Source: Anaerolineae bacterium (GTDB lineage Bacteria; Chloroflexota; Anaerolineae; Aggregatilineales; UBA2796). From it: 38,741 bases of DNA. The notes below the pieces were generated by a model. The model was not told where the DNA came from. It was given only the letters and a program-made list of their open reading frames with translations, and made no database searches. Shown here piece after piece: positions 14,760 to 22,822 of the stretch. Position 1 is the first letter of the stretch. The number at the start of each line of letters is the position of its first letter. The position numbers and the translations under genes are program-made. The stretch is taken from the NCBI GenBank assembly GCA_019637555.1, contig JAHBVK010000057.1:1-38741 (forward strand). The letters are read 5' to 3'.

Positions 14760-16160
14760 ATGTTATCTCTCGTTAACAGATGGAAAGTTGAGATTATCTG
14801 CGCTGTTTTAGGATTGATCCTAATGGCGCTCGTTACTCCACAAACTACGTTCGCGCAATCACAACAGTCGCGCTACGGCTACGCCTACTTCTATATCTCA
14901 GACTATGGATTATCTCCTGAATACGTTGCTATCGATCCCGCCGTGCCAGCCACACCATACGAACAGCATCCCTTCCCGCTACCTTCCGGCTGGAATGCCT
15001 CTATCTTAAGCTTACCTCCTTTCTCCAGTCCCAAAGGAACATGGGTGACCAGCTATCTGCTCTCGGACGACAAGAGCAAGTTGATGCTGTATCTGTACAA
15101 TCCCGTCTCTCAGGAAACGCGGCAAATCATAGAAGGCTATGTCAGGACTCGCGGAGGGTTGCTGGCATGGTCACCTGATGAAGGCTATTTGGCGATGATC
15201 TTTGGCAAGGATGGTGGTGCACTCGACCTATTTGTTTATTCCATTGCCGATGGCATAGTGATCAACCTAACCCAAGATGACTTTGAGCAATATGACATTA
15301 GCTGGTCAGCCGATTCAACGCAGATCGCTACCTTCACTGTACCTTGCGGCATTAATCAAGTGTGTTCCGCTCACCTAGAGGTCTACGATCTGGCTGCTCG
15401 GAAACGACTCCACGTCAAAGATTTATTTGCCTTACCCATCATGGGCGGTGCCGCCTGTTCCGTGCAGTTCTCTCCAAATATGCGCTATCTCAGCTTCGTC
15501 TCCAATTGCGGCAGTATGGGCATTGCCGCCTTCGATTTCGCCCGCGAGGTGATGATTTGGGATACGCAAACTGGCGAACTACACCAGATTACTGATTTCT
15601 TCAATCAAGAAGGAGCTAAACCATTCTTCGCCGCCTACTATACACATCATTGGTTCGATGACGACACGCTGCTCGTCGGCGTCGATTACCAGATGCAAGG
15701 ACCGCCGCAAAAGCGACAGCTATTCCTCTATCATCGATCCACCGAAGTTATTGAAGTTATCTCTGCTGATTTCGGCGGTGGCATGATTGTGGATAGTTCG
15801 GCGAAACAATTCGCCTTGGGGACTTACCCGGTGCTAGACAACTTCGACCAAGCACATTTTCCTGATAGTACAACCTTTGTTTTTGGCGCACTAGAAAAGT
15901 CAAACTTCACACAGGGAAATTTTGCCGCCAAAATCGCTCCAACCGCCCGCACGTTGCCATTTGGCTGCCAGTATCAGTGGTCACCAGATTCGACCATGTT
16001 GGCGATCACGATTGACGAAGTTGGCAACTGCTACGCCACATTATCTAGTATTCTTTTCACAGATGAGTCAGGAAATACAATAAGCGAGTACACGCTTCCA
16101 GCCTTCAAAACGCCGGAAAGCTTCCTCATGCCCATCGGTTGGGTGCAATTCGCGGACTAA
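14760..16160 (+). CDS. Secreted TolB/WD40-like beta-propeller protein (second of a tandem pair)
   Basis: A 466-residue paralogue of the preceding protein, sharing a signal peptide ending TTFAQ, then SRYGYAYF against SRYGFAFW, the blade motifs WSPDEGYLAMI, WSADSTQIATF, FSPNMRYLSFVS and WSPDSTMLAIT, matching cysteines (VPCGINQVC, SNCGSMG) and the ending MPIGWVQF. The ATG at 14760 follows the ribosome binding site TAGGGAG, whose TAG is the stop codon of the first gene, so translation is probably coupled. The pair arose by tandem duplication and has diverged strongly. Both proteins would sit on the outer surface or be lipid-free and released; no lipobox is seen. Function unknown. Confidence 0.8.
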   Translation: MLSLVNRWKVEIICAVLGLILMALVTPQTTFAQSQQSRYGYAYFYISDYGLSPEYVAIDPAVPATPYEQHPFPLPSGWNASILSLPPFSSPKGTWVTSYLLSDDKSKLMLYLYNPVSQETRQIIEGYVRTRGGLLAWSPDEGYLAMIFGKDGGALDLFVYSIADGIVINLTQDDFEQYDISWSADSTQIATFTVPCGINQVCSAHLEVYDLAARKRLHVKDLFALPIMGGAACSVQFSPNMRYLSFVSNCGSMGIAAFDFAREVMIWDTQTGELHQITDFFNQEGAKPFFAAYYTHHWFDDDTLLVGVDYQMQGPPQKRQLFLYHRSTEVIEVISADFGGGMIVDSSAKQFALGTYPVLDNFDQAHFPDSTTFVFGALEKSNFTQGNFAAKIAPTARTLPFGCQYQWSPDSTMLAITIDEVGNCYATLSSILFTDESGNTISEYTLPAFKTPESFLMPIGWVQFAD

Positions 16161-16214
16161 TCCTTGAGCGTGCCTCGCCCAATTCAGATCGCCGCCTTAC
16201 GCCTGCACGAATCA

Positions 16215-16239
16215 CCCTCTCCCGCTTGCGGGATGAGGG
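16215..16239. repeat. CCCTCTCCCGC-type palindrome
   Basis: TCCCGC-TT-GCGGGA extends through a bulge to CCCTC/GAGGG. It resembles the elements at 4352 and 25304 and lies between two convergent genes. Confidence 0.6.
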
Positions 16240-16363
16240 CAGGGGGTGAGGGTCTTCGTTTCTTTCCCCTAACCTCTCTGCGAAACGCCACTAACAATCC
16301 ACCAACAAAGAGCCTGAAAGCGCCCTGTATTCCCTGCGAACTTCAGGCACCTTTTGACCGCCA

Positions 16364-17863
16364 CTACCGCCCCGGCGCGGGCTTGAACTCCACCTTGCCG
16401 CCATTCGGCAGCTTGGCGATCAGCTTAACCATCGCACGGCTGACGTACAATCCCGCACGGTTACGCGCTCGGCGGTACAGCGACAGCTTGTCCTTGCCAC
16501 TAATGGCGCGGGCGACTTCCCATTCCTTGTGGAACCACATCTGCACCCATCGGTAAAACCACGTATTGTACTTGCCGCGCTGGAACAGCAACTTGTTCTC
16601 CGCCGTGAACGCCCAATCATCGCCGTCGTGCATGATCCGATCCCGCACCTGCTGGTAGAACTCCGTCCCCGGCAGCGGATAAGCAATCGTAGTGCTGAAG
16701 CTGTCCGGCTGCGTATCGGTGAGCAGCTTCACCGACTGCCGCAGATCGTCCATCTCCTCGCCCGGATAGCCCACCATCATGAAGTAATAAATGTGGATGC
16801 CCACTTCGCGGCAGGCTTCGGCGGCGCGGTAAATCTGATCGACCTTGCTGCCCTTCTTCATCGCGTTGAGCACCTTCTGCGATCCACTCTCCGCGCCGAA
16901 GTAAATCTTCTTGCAGCCGATCTCCTTGAGTGCAGTCAGCATCGGCACATCCACCAGATTGACGCGGCTCAGGCACTCGAAGGGGATCGCGGCATCGCGC
17001 TCGATCACCGCCTCGTGCCAATCGAACACCCACTTGCGATCCACGCCCGTAATATCGTCTACCACCCGAATCTGATCGGGGTTATACAGCTCCTTGAGCA
17101 GTCGCATCTCCTCCGCCGAATTCTCCGCTGAACGGGATCGGTAGGAGCGCCCGAAGATGCCCTTCTGACACCACGTACAAGCATAGGGGCAGCCGCGCGT
17201 ATTGATGATGCTCAGGCTCCAGTAGCCATGCGCCTTCGTCCAATTCTGGCGGTAGGCTTCCACATCGATCAGATCACGGGCGGGGAAGGGGATCGAGTCC
17301 ATGTCGTCAATCGGTGGGCGGCGCAGCGTCGATTCGACCTCGCCATGCTCGTTGAGGAAGCGCAGTCCCTTGATCTGCTTGATGCTCATTAGGTCAGCGC
17401 CATTGCGTCCCGTCAGGTGGTTCATCAGTTCGATGATGGTGACTTCGCCTTCGTCCCAGACCACAATATCGACCACGCGCTGACCTTTGGCGTTGGTGTG
17501 CCGCAGATACGCTTCCGGCTTGCCTGTGGGATCGGGACCGCCGAAGATCACCGTCGCGCCGTGCCGTTTGGCGATCTCCGCCAACTTGAGCGCATTGTTG
17601 CGGGTCGTGATCAGCGCCGTCAAGCCGACGATCTTGGGTTTGTACTGCTGCATGGCGCGTTCAAAGCTGTCGTAATCCGGCTCAAACGTGCCATCGAACA
17701 TCGCCACCGAGTAATCGTTCTGGCGCAGCACCGAGGCAAGGTAAAGCAAGCCCAGTGGGAAATACGGCGTCATCAGCTTTTGTTCTACGGGGTCTTTGCT
17801 GATGAACAGCGGATTCGCCAGCATGATGTCAGGGCGATCTGTGGTGGTGGAACGAACCGTCAT
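16364..17863 (-). CDS. B12-binding-domain radical SAM protein
   Basis: A 499-residue class B-type radical SAM enzyme. Residues ~10-150 form a cobalamin-binding Rossmann domain (PYFPLGLLYLASVLRQ, VGLTALITTR, IFGGPDP); the DxHxxG cobalt-ligand motif is not visible, so any B12 binding would be base-off without that histidine, as in several family members. The radical SAM core has C225, C229 and C232 in RGCPYACTWC, which bind the 4Fe-4S cluster, then FGAESGSQKVLNAMKKG and YYFMMVGYPGEE. The C-terminal ~100 residues are aromatic- and basic-rich. It could methylate or rearrange an unactivated carbon in a lipid or secondary metabolite; the substrate is not apparent. It is the last gene of a minus-strand unit, 41 bp after the membrane protein gene. 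Confidence 0.9.
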   Translation of the reverse strand: MTVRSTTTDRPDIMLANPLFISKDPVEQKLMTPYFPLGLLYLASVLRQNDYSVAMFDGTFEPDYDSFERAMQQYKPKIVGLTALITTRNNALKLAEIAKRHGATVIFGGPDPTGKPEAYLRHTNAKGQRVVDIVVWDEGEVTIIELMNHLTGRNGADLMSIKQIKGLRFLNEHGEVESTLRRPPIDDMDSIPFPARDLIDVEAYRQNWTKAHGYWSLSIINTRGCPYACTWCQKGIFGRSYRSRSAENSAEEMRLLKELYNPDQIRVVDDITGVDRKWVFDWHEAVIERDAAIPFECLSRVNLVDVPMLTALKEIGCKKIYFGAESGSQKVLNAMKKGSKVDQIYRAAEACREVGIHIYYFMMVGYPGEEMDDLRQSVKLLTDTQPDSFSTTIAYPLPGTEFYQQVRDRIMHDGDDWAFTAENKLLFQRGKYNTWFYRWVQMWFHKEWEVARAISGKDKLSLYRRARNRAGLYVSRAMVKLIAKLPNGGKVEFKPAPGR

Positions 17864-17904
17864 AAGCTCTGCACCTCTACGTCGTCAATCAATACTGGTT
17901 AGCA

Positions 17905-18387
17905 CTAGAAATTAGCGTTCTCGCCTTGCAAAAACTTTCTCAAGCCTGCCGCTAGTTTTTGTAGTTGTTCTTCGGCTGGCGCTACACCCAAGATCAACGA
18001 TTTGAGCGCGCCGTTTTCTTCTACTCTGACCACAAGCTGCCGATTCCTGCCATTGGACTCCACCGCAACCTCATGGATATCGGCGAATTTATAGGCGGCG
18101 CTGCGCTTGCGTCCGAATACAGCGGATTGCGTGTGCGTCAGTTGCGCCGTCGGTCGATCAAACACCCATGTGCTTTCTGCGTTGATGAAGAGCAGCATGA
18201 AGATCGCCAGTACAATCGGGAATATCGAGATCGCCAACTGGACCAGATCGATCCCGACTCTCACCGAAAAGAATAAACTACCCAAGCCCACGATCAGAAA
18301 GCCGACACCTGCGATCAGATAGAAGTTGCGGCGGTTCGATGAAATGATTGCTTGCTTGCTGCGAGTTGTTGAAGGTTCGGTTGACAT
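17905..18387 (-). CDS. Membrane protein with two helices and a PH-like C-terminal domain
   Basis: A 160-residue protein. After a polar start there are two transmembrane helices (about 23-42 and 48-68). A beta-rich cytosolic domain follows, beginning STWVFDRPTAQLTHTQ and ending in an amphipathic helix (AEEQLQKLAAGLRKFL). This layout resembles bacterial PH-like membrane proteins of unknown function. I chose the ATG at 18387, 7 bp after the stop of the upstream gene. The open frame extends to 18582, but that part overlaps the nucleotidyltransferase gene and looks non-coding. It is likely co-transcribed with the nucleotidyltransferase and radical SAM genes. Confidence 0.7.
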   Translation of the reverse strand: MSTEPSTTRSKQAIISSNRRNFYLIAGVGFLIVGLGSLFFSVRVGIDLVQLAISIFPIVLAIFMLLFINAESTWVFDRPTAQLTHTQSAVFGRKRSAAYKFADIHEVAVESNGRNRQLVVRVEENGALKSLILGVAPAEEQLQKLAAGLRKFLQGENANF

Positions 18388-18394
18388 TAACTGC

Positions 18395-19321
18395 TCAGTC
18401 CCCATCCAAACCAAACGCCGCCAGCCGCGCTCGATAGCGATCCAGGATCGGCGCACCATGATCGTTGAAGTGACCTTTGGCGCGTTCCCCGTCGATCTGG
18501 GCGCTGGAGCTAGGCTGCTGCACTTGGGCGGCGAATTTGCGCTGCTTTCGCTGGAATTCCCACGCTTCCAGTATATCGCCAATCGGGAAGCCGAGCAGCA
18601 GTTCAGTTGCCCGCTGCATCACCTGATCTCTACCTTGCGGCTTGGAGTCGGATTCGTGATAGAACGGTGCGTTGGCATTGGGTAGCAGCGGGTTCATCCA
18701 GTCATTGGCGTTACGCATCTGTGCATAGAGTTCCATGCCCGCCAGCGGGATCATCTGCGCGATCTCGTGCGCCATGAACAGATCGCGCTTGCTCTGCACC
18801 AACGCCGACTCGGAAAGCACGTAATTGGGGCATAATTCCACGCCGCGCAGCCGCGCCAACCGTACGATGATCACTACCAGCAGCCGCGTCAGCCAGACTC
18901 GCTTCGGCGCGGTGACGATTAGATAGTCGATGTCGTCGTGATCGCTCGCCGCGTTACGCATCGCCAGCGCTCCCGTGATCGCCACCATACGCACGAAAGG
19001 CAGTCGTGCCAGCAAGCCACCATACTCAAGTGCCTTAAGCCATAATTCGGCAGATGCTTGATCACGCTGGCGTCTGATCTCGGCATCAGGTTCACAGCCA
19101 CGCAGCACATAATAGCCATCAACACAGTTGATGTGCTGTTGCAATAACGGTGATTCGACCAGCGCGAATTGGACATCAGCGGGTGCAGCGGACTGCCCGA
19201 TCAGGAAGTGATGAATCTCCCGATCCGTTAGCGGGAAGTGAAAGACATCGGCATAGATGAGTGTGCGAAGGATGGCATGTTCAAGCGGCGTAACGTTGGC
19301 TGCGGAATCCGACATGTGCAT
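18395..19321 (-). CDS. Nucleotidyltransferase-fold protein
   Basis: A 308-residue soluble protein. The central segment ITGALAMRNAASDHDDIDYLIVT matches the G-S/A pattern and the D-x-D of the DNA polymerase beta-type nucleotidyltransferase fold, with acids at DHDDIDY as likely metal ligands. The N-terminal ~85 residues look like a winged-helix (LRTLIYADVFHFPLTDREI, GYYVLRG). The C-terminal part is helical with Arg/Lys-rich segments. It might transfer a nucleotide to a small molecule, protein or RNA; nothing identifies the acceptor. An ATG two codons on is an alternative start, and neither has a strong ribosome binding site. It is the first gene of a unit with a membrane protein and a radical SAM enzyme. 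Confidence 0.75.
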   Translation of the reverse strand: MHMSDSAANVTPLEHAILRTLIYADVFHFPLTDREIHHFLIGQSAAPADVQFALVESPLLQQHINCVDGYYVLRGCEPDAEIRRQRDQASAELWLKALEYGGLLARLPFVRMVAITGALAMRNAASDHDDIDYLIVTAPKRVWLTRLLVVIIVRLARLRGVELCPNYVLSESALVQSKRDLFMAHEIAQMIPLAGMELYAQMRNANDWMNPLLPNANAPFYHESDSKPQGRDQVMQRATELLLGFPIGDILEAWEFQRKQRKFAAQVQQPSSSAQIDGERAKGHFNDHGAPILDRYRARLAAFGLDGD

Positions 19322-19416
19322 CGCTTTCGTTCACTAGCGTAGCGACAGGCATTGCATGATCCTATTCAGTATTTCGTTTTACGCCAATGAATCGGATTGG
19401 TGCGGTACTAGATTCC

Positions 19417-19881
19417 CTAGTTATCGACTGCTGGTTGCAGCCTAAAGCTGAAATGTAGTGAAATCGGCGACTTCTCCATGAGTGCTACGAGCTGATCTTC
19501 CGAATAGATGTCCAGCAAAGTGTAGAACATCTGCTGCGAACGGTAGCCATCCGCAGAAGCGGTAACAGTGACTCGTTCACAGATAAAGGCGTGGATTGAT
19601 GTACCTTTAGTAGTGAAACTGCCATCTGATTGCGTCTCAACGGAGACGACGTTTTCTCGTCCGTTGTATAGATAAGCTTCATTATTGATGCGAACAGTCG
19701 CGCCGCTAATACCCTCGACAACACCGCTGATTTCGACCTGCGTTCCCGGACAATCGTTGGGTAAAAATTGAAAACCAGTTCTACTCAAAGCAATCCAGAA
19801 AATTCCAACGATAACTAGTAGCGTGACAAGCCCTACCGCACCTACAGCGAAAATCAGTTTGATGATTTTCCGTGCAGTCAT
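19417..19881 (-). CDS. Membrane-anchored protein with an Ig-like/carboxypeptidase-regulatory-like domain
   Basis: A 154-residue protein with one N-terminal helix (about residues 7-33) that should anchor it facing outward. The exported part, from CPGTQVEISGVVEGISGATVRI to VTASADGYRSQ (described in parts), has the spacing of carboxypeptidase-regulatory-like beta-sandwich domains: G-x-V, dG-x-F (SDGSFTT) and DGY. Two cysteines (near 44 and about 100) could pair. Its ATG lies one base after the moeA stop, so it shares moeA's transcript, but no functional link to molybdenum cofactor is evident. Confidence 0.65.
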   Translation of the reverse strand: MTARKIIKLIFAVGAVGLVTLLVIVGIFWIALSRTGFQFLPNDCPGTQVEISGVVEGISGATVRINNEAYLYNGRENVVSVETQSDGSFTTKGTSIHAFICERVTVTASADGYRSQQMFYTLLDIYSEDQLVALMEKSPISLHFSFRLQPAVDN

Positions 19882-19882
19882 C

Positions 19883-21130
19883 TTAGATTTCCTCTGATAA
19901 CAATCTCACCTTCAGCTTAGTTCCCACCGGAATATCGGTCATACCATCCGGCACGATCATCAGTCCATCGGCGTAGACCATCGAGGAGAGCGCACCGGAA
20001 CTTTGCGTACCCGTGCTGTAGGCGATCAACCTGTCATCCTGCCGTTCTAACCTCACCCGCATATAAGTCCGGCGACCATCACTGGTCATCGGTTCGGCGA
20101 GTTCTGCCTCCACCGTCGGCGCGTGATCAGTGCGTCCCATCAACTTGAGGATCGCAGGTCTAGCAAAGACATCAAATGTCACCATCGCGCTGACCGGATT
20201 CCCCGGCAACCCGAAATAAGGGACGCCGCCTACATTGCCGAAGGCTAAGGGCTTACCCGGACGCAAATTGATCTTCCAGAAACCGAGCGTACCCATTGAC
20301 TCGATCACACTGCGTACCACATCGAATGCGCCAACTGATACACCCGCTGTACTAAGGATGACATGCGCGCCCCACGATAATGCCTGCTCCAATTTGTCGC
20401 GCACATCGGCTTCAGTGTCGCGGGCGATGCCGAGATAGTTGGGGATCGCGCCGATCTGCTGGCACAGCGCCGAGATTGTGTAGCCGTTGGAGTCACGGAT
20501 TTTGCCCGGTTCCAACGGCTGATCAGCGGTCAGTAGTTCGTCGCCCGTTGAGAGGATCGCCACCTTCGCCCGCTGGATCACCTGCACTTCGGTTTGCCCC
20601 AAGCCCACGATCACGCCAAGATCAGCCGCGCGGATCACCCGCCGCTTGTGCAGCACGATCTGACCGACTCGAATGTCTTCCCCAATGGGGCGCACATAAT
20701 CGCCTACCTTCGCGGTTCTCAGAATGCCAATATGCTTGCGCAAGGTGGCGGCGCGATTCTCAGTGCGGAAGCCGTTCCCTTCATCGGTCTCCTCAACAGG
20801 GATCACCGCATCTGCACCGGGAGGCATCATCGCACCAGTCATGATCCGCGCTGCTTGTCCCTCGTAGACGCTGAACTGCGGCGCGACTCCCGCTGGAATA
20901 TCACCGACGACGGCAAGCGAGACGGGCACATCTTTGCCCGCTTTCGCCACATCCGCCGCACGCACGGCGTAACCATCCATGCTGCTGTTCGGGAAGGGCG
21001 GCAAATCCTCCACTGCGATCACGTCTTGCGCCAGCACCCGCCCTAATGCTTCCGCGACGGGAATTGTCTCGGCTGGCAGCGTGGCAAATGTCTCCAGAAT
21101 CTTCGACAGCGCCTCATCAACAGAAAGCAT
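19883..21130 (-). CDS. moeA: Molybdopterin molybdenumtransferase MoeA
   Basis: MoeA inserts molybdate into adenylylated molybdopterin, the last general step of molybdenum cofactor synthesis. The 415-residue protein shows the expected order: LSVDEALSKIL, LPPFPNSSMDGYAVRA, IMTGAMMPPGADAVIPVEET, a substrate-binding domain with ILSTGDELL and GKIRDSNGY, STAGVSVGAFDVV, and YFGLPGNPVSAMVTF before the C-terminal domain IV. I chose the ATG at 21130, which gives the usual MLSVDEAL start and has GAGG about 9 bases upstream; an ATG at 21145 would add five residues. A perfect TATAAT box precedes it. No other moa or mob gene and no molybdoenzyme are in the window. The next gene begins one base after its stop. 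Confidence 0.95.
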   Translation of the reverse strand: MLSVDEALSKILETFATLPAETIPVAEALGRVLAQDVIAVEDLPPFPNSSMDGYAVRAADVAKAGKDVPVSLAVVGDIPAGVAPQFSVYEGQAARIMTGAMMPPGADAVIPVEETDEGNGFRTENRAATLRKHIGILRTAKVGDYVRPIGEDIRVGQIVLHKRRVIRAADLGVIVGLGQTEVQVIQRAKVAILSTGDELLTADQPLEPGKIRDSNGYTISALCQQIGAIPNYLGIARDTEADVRDKLEQALSWGAHVILSTAGVSVGAFDVVRSVIESMGTLGFWKINLRPGKPLAFGNVGGVPYFGLPGNPVSAMVTFDVFARPAILKLMGRTDHAPTVEAELAEPMTSDGRRTYMRVRLERQDDRLIAYSTGTQSSGALSSMVYADGLMIVPDGMTDIPVGTKLKVRLLSEEI

Positions 21131-21166
21131 GGAATGTAACCTCATCGTGATCCAGTGATAACTATC

Positions 21167-21193
21167 ATTATAGTGGATGAACAGCGGTACAAA
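21167..21193 (-). promoter_or_regulatory. Promoter of moeA
   Basis: On the minus strand a perfect TATAAT (21172-21167) is preceded by TTTGTA (21193-21188) at a short 15-base spacing. The start of transcription would be near 21160, which suits translation from 21130. Confidence 0.5.
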
Positions 21194-21310
21194 CCGTCGC
21201 CGCTACTACATCTCCATAATTTCTCCGCATCTTTTCGACAGACTTTCCACAGCCATTTTCTAAAGTGGATTGGTGCTGACAGAATTCATCATTTGACTGG
21301 GGAACGAGCT

Positions 21311-22213
21311 ATGAAGCTAAGACTAAAGCATGTCCTCGCCCTGCTACTAGTATTGACGGTGGCAACGGGCAGTGGACTATTTTCGGGTGTGGTCACGGTG
21401 CGTGCTGATGGTGTCACCGTACTGGCGCGGACTCGCACTAATGTCCGCAGTGGTCCGGCGACTACTTATTCGATTATCGGGCACCTGTCGCAGGGTGATG
21501 TGATGACTGTGACGGGTCGCTCTAGCATCAGCAATGATTGGCTGCGGATTGACTTCAACGGTTCGGAAGGCTGGGTAGCCGCCTCCGTCGTCACCGTCAG
21601 CGGCGATCCGACCACCATACCCATCGTAGAGCCTTCCGCTGCCGTTGCTACATCGGGCAACACTGGCGTCACCGCCACTATTTACGGCGAGAACAGCATC
21701 CGCAGCGGTCCGGCAACTGGCTATTCGATCATCGCCACTATTCCCGAAGATACCAGCGCCACTTATGACATCACGGGCATTCTGGAGTTCGCGCCGCCGC
21801 TAGAATGCACCAATAATCGGATCGTTGATGTGACTAACAGTGGTTATCAATCGAGTGTGTGGCTGCGCCTAAACGCTGGCGGGCAAGACGGCTGGATTCC
21901 TTACACCAGCGTGACCGTCAGCGGCGCGTTATGCTCCATTTCGGAAGTATCATTCACTGCTGCTGAAGCCACAACAACATTAGGCGATGGCACTTATGTC
22001 AAGATCACTCGCAGCGTGAATCTGCGTGCCACCAGTTGGGCGCAGTCCGAAGTGCTGGCGGTGATCCCGTCAGGCACGATCATTCAGGCGGAAGCGAAGA
22101 ATAGCGCCGGCAACCGTATCCGTGTTACCTATCAGGGGCAAATCGGTTGGCTTTCGCTCAACTATGTGTCAGTAGTGCAGGGGCGAATCGGTAATCTAGA
22201 CGTGGCGGAGTAA
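21311..22213 (+). CDS. Secreted protein with three SH3b domains
   Basis: A 300-residue exported protein. The signal peptide starts MKLRLKHVLALLLVL and ends near TVRA. Three bacterial SH3 (SH3_3) modules follow: TNVRSGPATTYSIIGHL to GWVAASVV; ENSIRSGPATGYSIIATI to GWIPYTSVTV, with an insertion containing a C-x-N-N turn; and SVNLRATSWAQSEVLAVIP to GWLSLNYV. Such domains bind cell-wall peptides or glycans or act as spacers. No enzymatic domain is attached, so it may be a wall-binding or adaptor protein. The ATG at 21311 gives a proper signal peptide; the open frame begins at 21155 but that part is not signal-like. It diverges from moeA. Confidence 0.85.
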   Translation: MKLRLKHVLALLLVLTVATGSGLFSGVVTVRADGVTVLARTRTNVRSGPATTYSIIGHLSQGDVMTVTGRSSISNDWLRIDFNGSEGWVAASVVTVSGDPTTIPIVEPSAAVATSGNTGVTATIYGENSIRSGPATGYSIIATIPEDTSATYDITGILEFAPPLECTNNRIVDVTNSGYQSSVWLRLNAGGQDGWIPYTSVTVSGALCSISEVSFTAAEATTTLGDGTYVKITRSVNLRATSWAQSEVLAVIPSGTIIQAEAKNSAGNRIRVTYQGQIGWLSLNYVSVVQGRIGNLDVAE

Positions 22214-22224
22214 ACAATATCAAC

Positions 22225-22272
22225 GTCACGATGTCGTGACAGCTTCGTAGGGGTGGGGGCGTGCCTCACCCC
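22225..22272. repeat. Two adjacent inverted repeats after the SH3b gene
   Basis: GTCACGA/TCGTGAC (22225-22240, 2-base loop) is followed by a GTAG-headed GGGGTG/CACCCC stem (22250-22272). They lie between convergent genes and may serve as bidirectional ends, though no long T-tract is present. Confidence 0.55.
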
Positions 22273-22286
22273 TTCTTCTTTAGCCG

Positions 22287-22745
22287 TTATTGTTCCAATA
22301 CCCACTTAACCACCGCATACAACTCCTCTGTTTTGAGGCGTGTACTGAAATCTTGTGGCATTACCCCTGCCGGATAGCCTTCCACAATGTAAGCATTCGG
22401 ATTAATGATCGATTCCAGCACGTAAGCTTCGGCGCTGTAGCCGGGACGCCGATTCGCCGCGCGATCTTTGAGTCCGACGAACGATGGCGCAACGCCGTTA
22501 TCCGAGAGGTGGCAGCCCGCACAGCCATACGACTGCACAATGGACGCTCCGAGCAGATCATTGGCGGATTGGACAATGGTGGCGAATTCGGGCGCAGGTG
22601 TGGGTGTGTAGTTGGATGGATGCGGTGTTTGCGTCAGGCGTAGATTGGGAATGCCCGCCAGTGCGCCCACTGATCCAATGACAGAGAGCGCCACGATCAG
22701 CAGCGCGAAGAGAATGACGTAAGCGGAGGAGCGAGGGAAGTTCAT
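22287..22745 (-). CDS. Membrane-anchored monoheme cytochrome c
   Basis: A 152-residue protein. An uncleaved hydrophobic helix (about 9-30) anchors it on the outer face. A Pro/Thr-rich linker leads to a class I cytochrome c domain with the heme site CAGCH (C75, C78, H79) and the axial methionine in GYPAGVMPQDF (M129). The GVAPSFVGL segment and C-terminal ELYAVVKWVLEQ helix are typical. The ATG at 22745 is preferred; the open frame reaches 22808, but that part contains a dispersed palindrome (22772-22791). The position after ctaB and ctaA suggests a link to heme-copper oxidase assembly or electron delivery; no oxidase subunit gene is visible here. Confidence 0.9.
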   Translation of the reverse strand: MNFPRSSAYVILFALLIVALSVIGSVGALAGIPNLRLTQTPHPSNYTPTPAPEFATIVQSANDLLGASIVQSYGCAGCHLSDNGVAPSFVGLKDRAANRRPGYSAEAYVLESIINPNAYIVEGYPAGVMPQDFSTRLKTEELYAVVKWVLEQ

Positions 22746-22771
22746 AGGGATCAGATCGTTTGTATTGGTGA

Positions 22772-22791
22772 CCCGGAGCGGAAGCTCCGGG
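22772..22791. repeat. CCCGGAGC/GCTCCGGG palindrome (second copy)
   Basis: Perfect 8-bp arms with loop GGAA. With its flank CTGAAA it is the inverted counterpart of the element at 8972-8991. Confidence 0.7.
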
Positions 22792-22822
22792 CTGAAATGG
22801 TAAAGCAATGGAGTTGATTAGT

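Noticed and set aside
18388..18582. N-terminal extension of the membrane protein at 17905
   Set aside because: Overlaps the nucleotidyltransferase gene in another frame and has no recognisable content.
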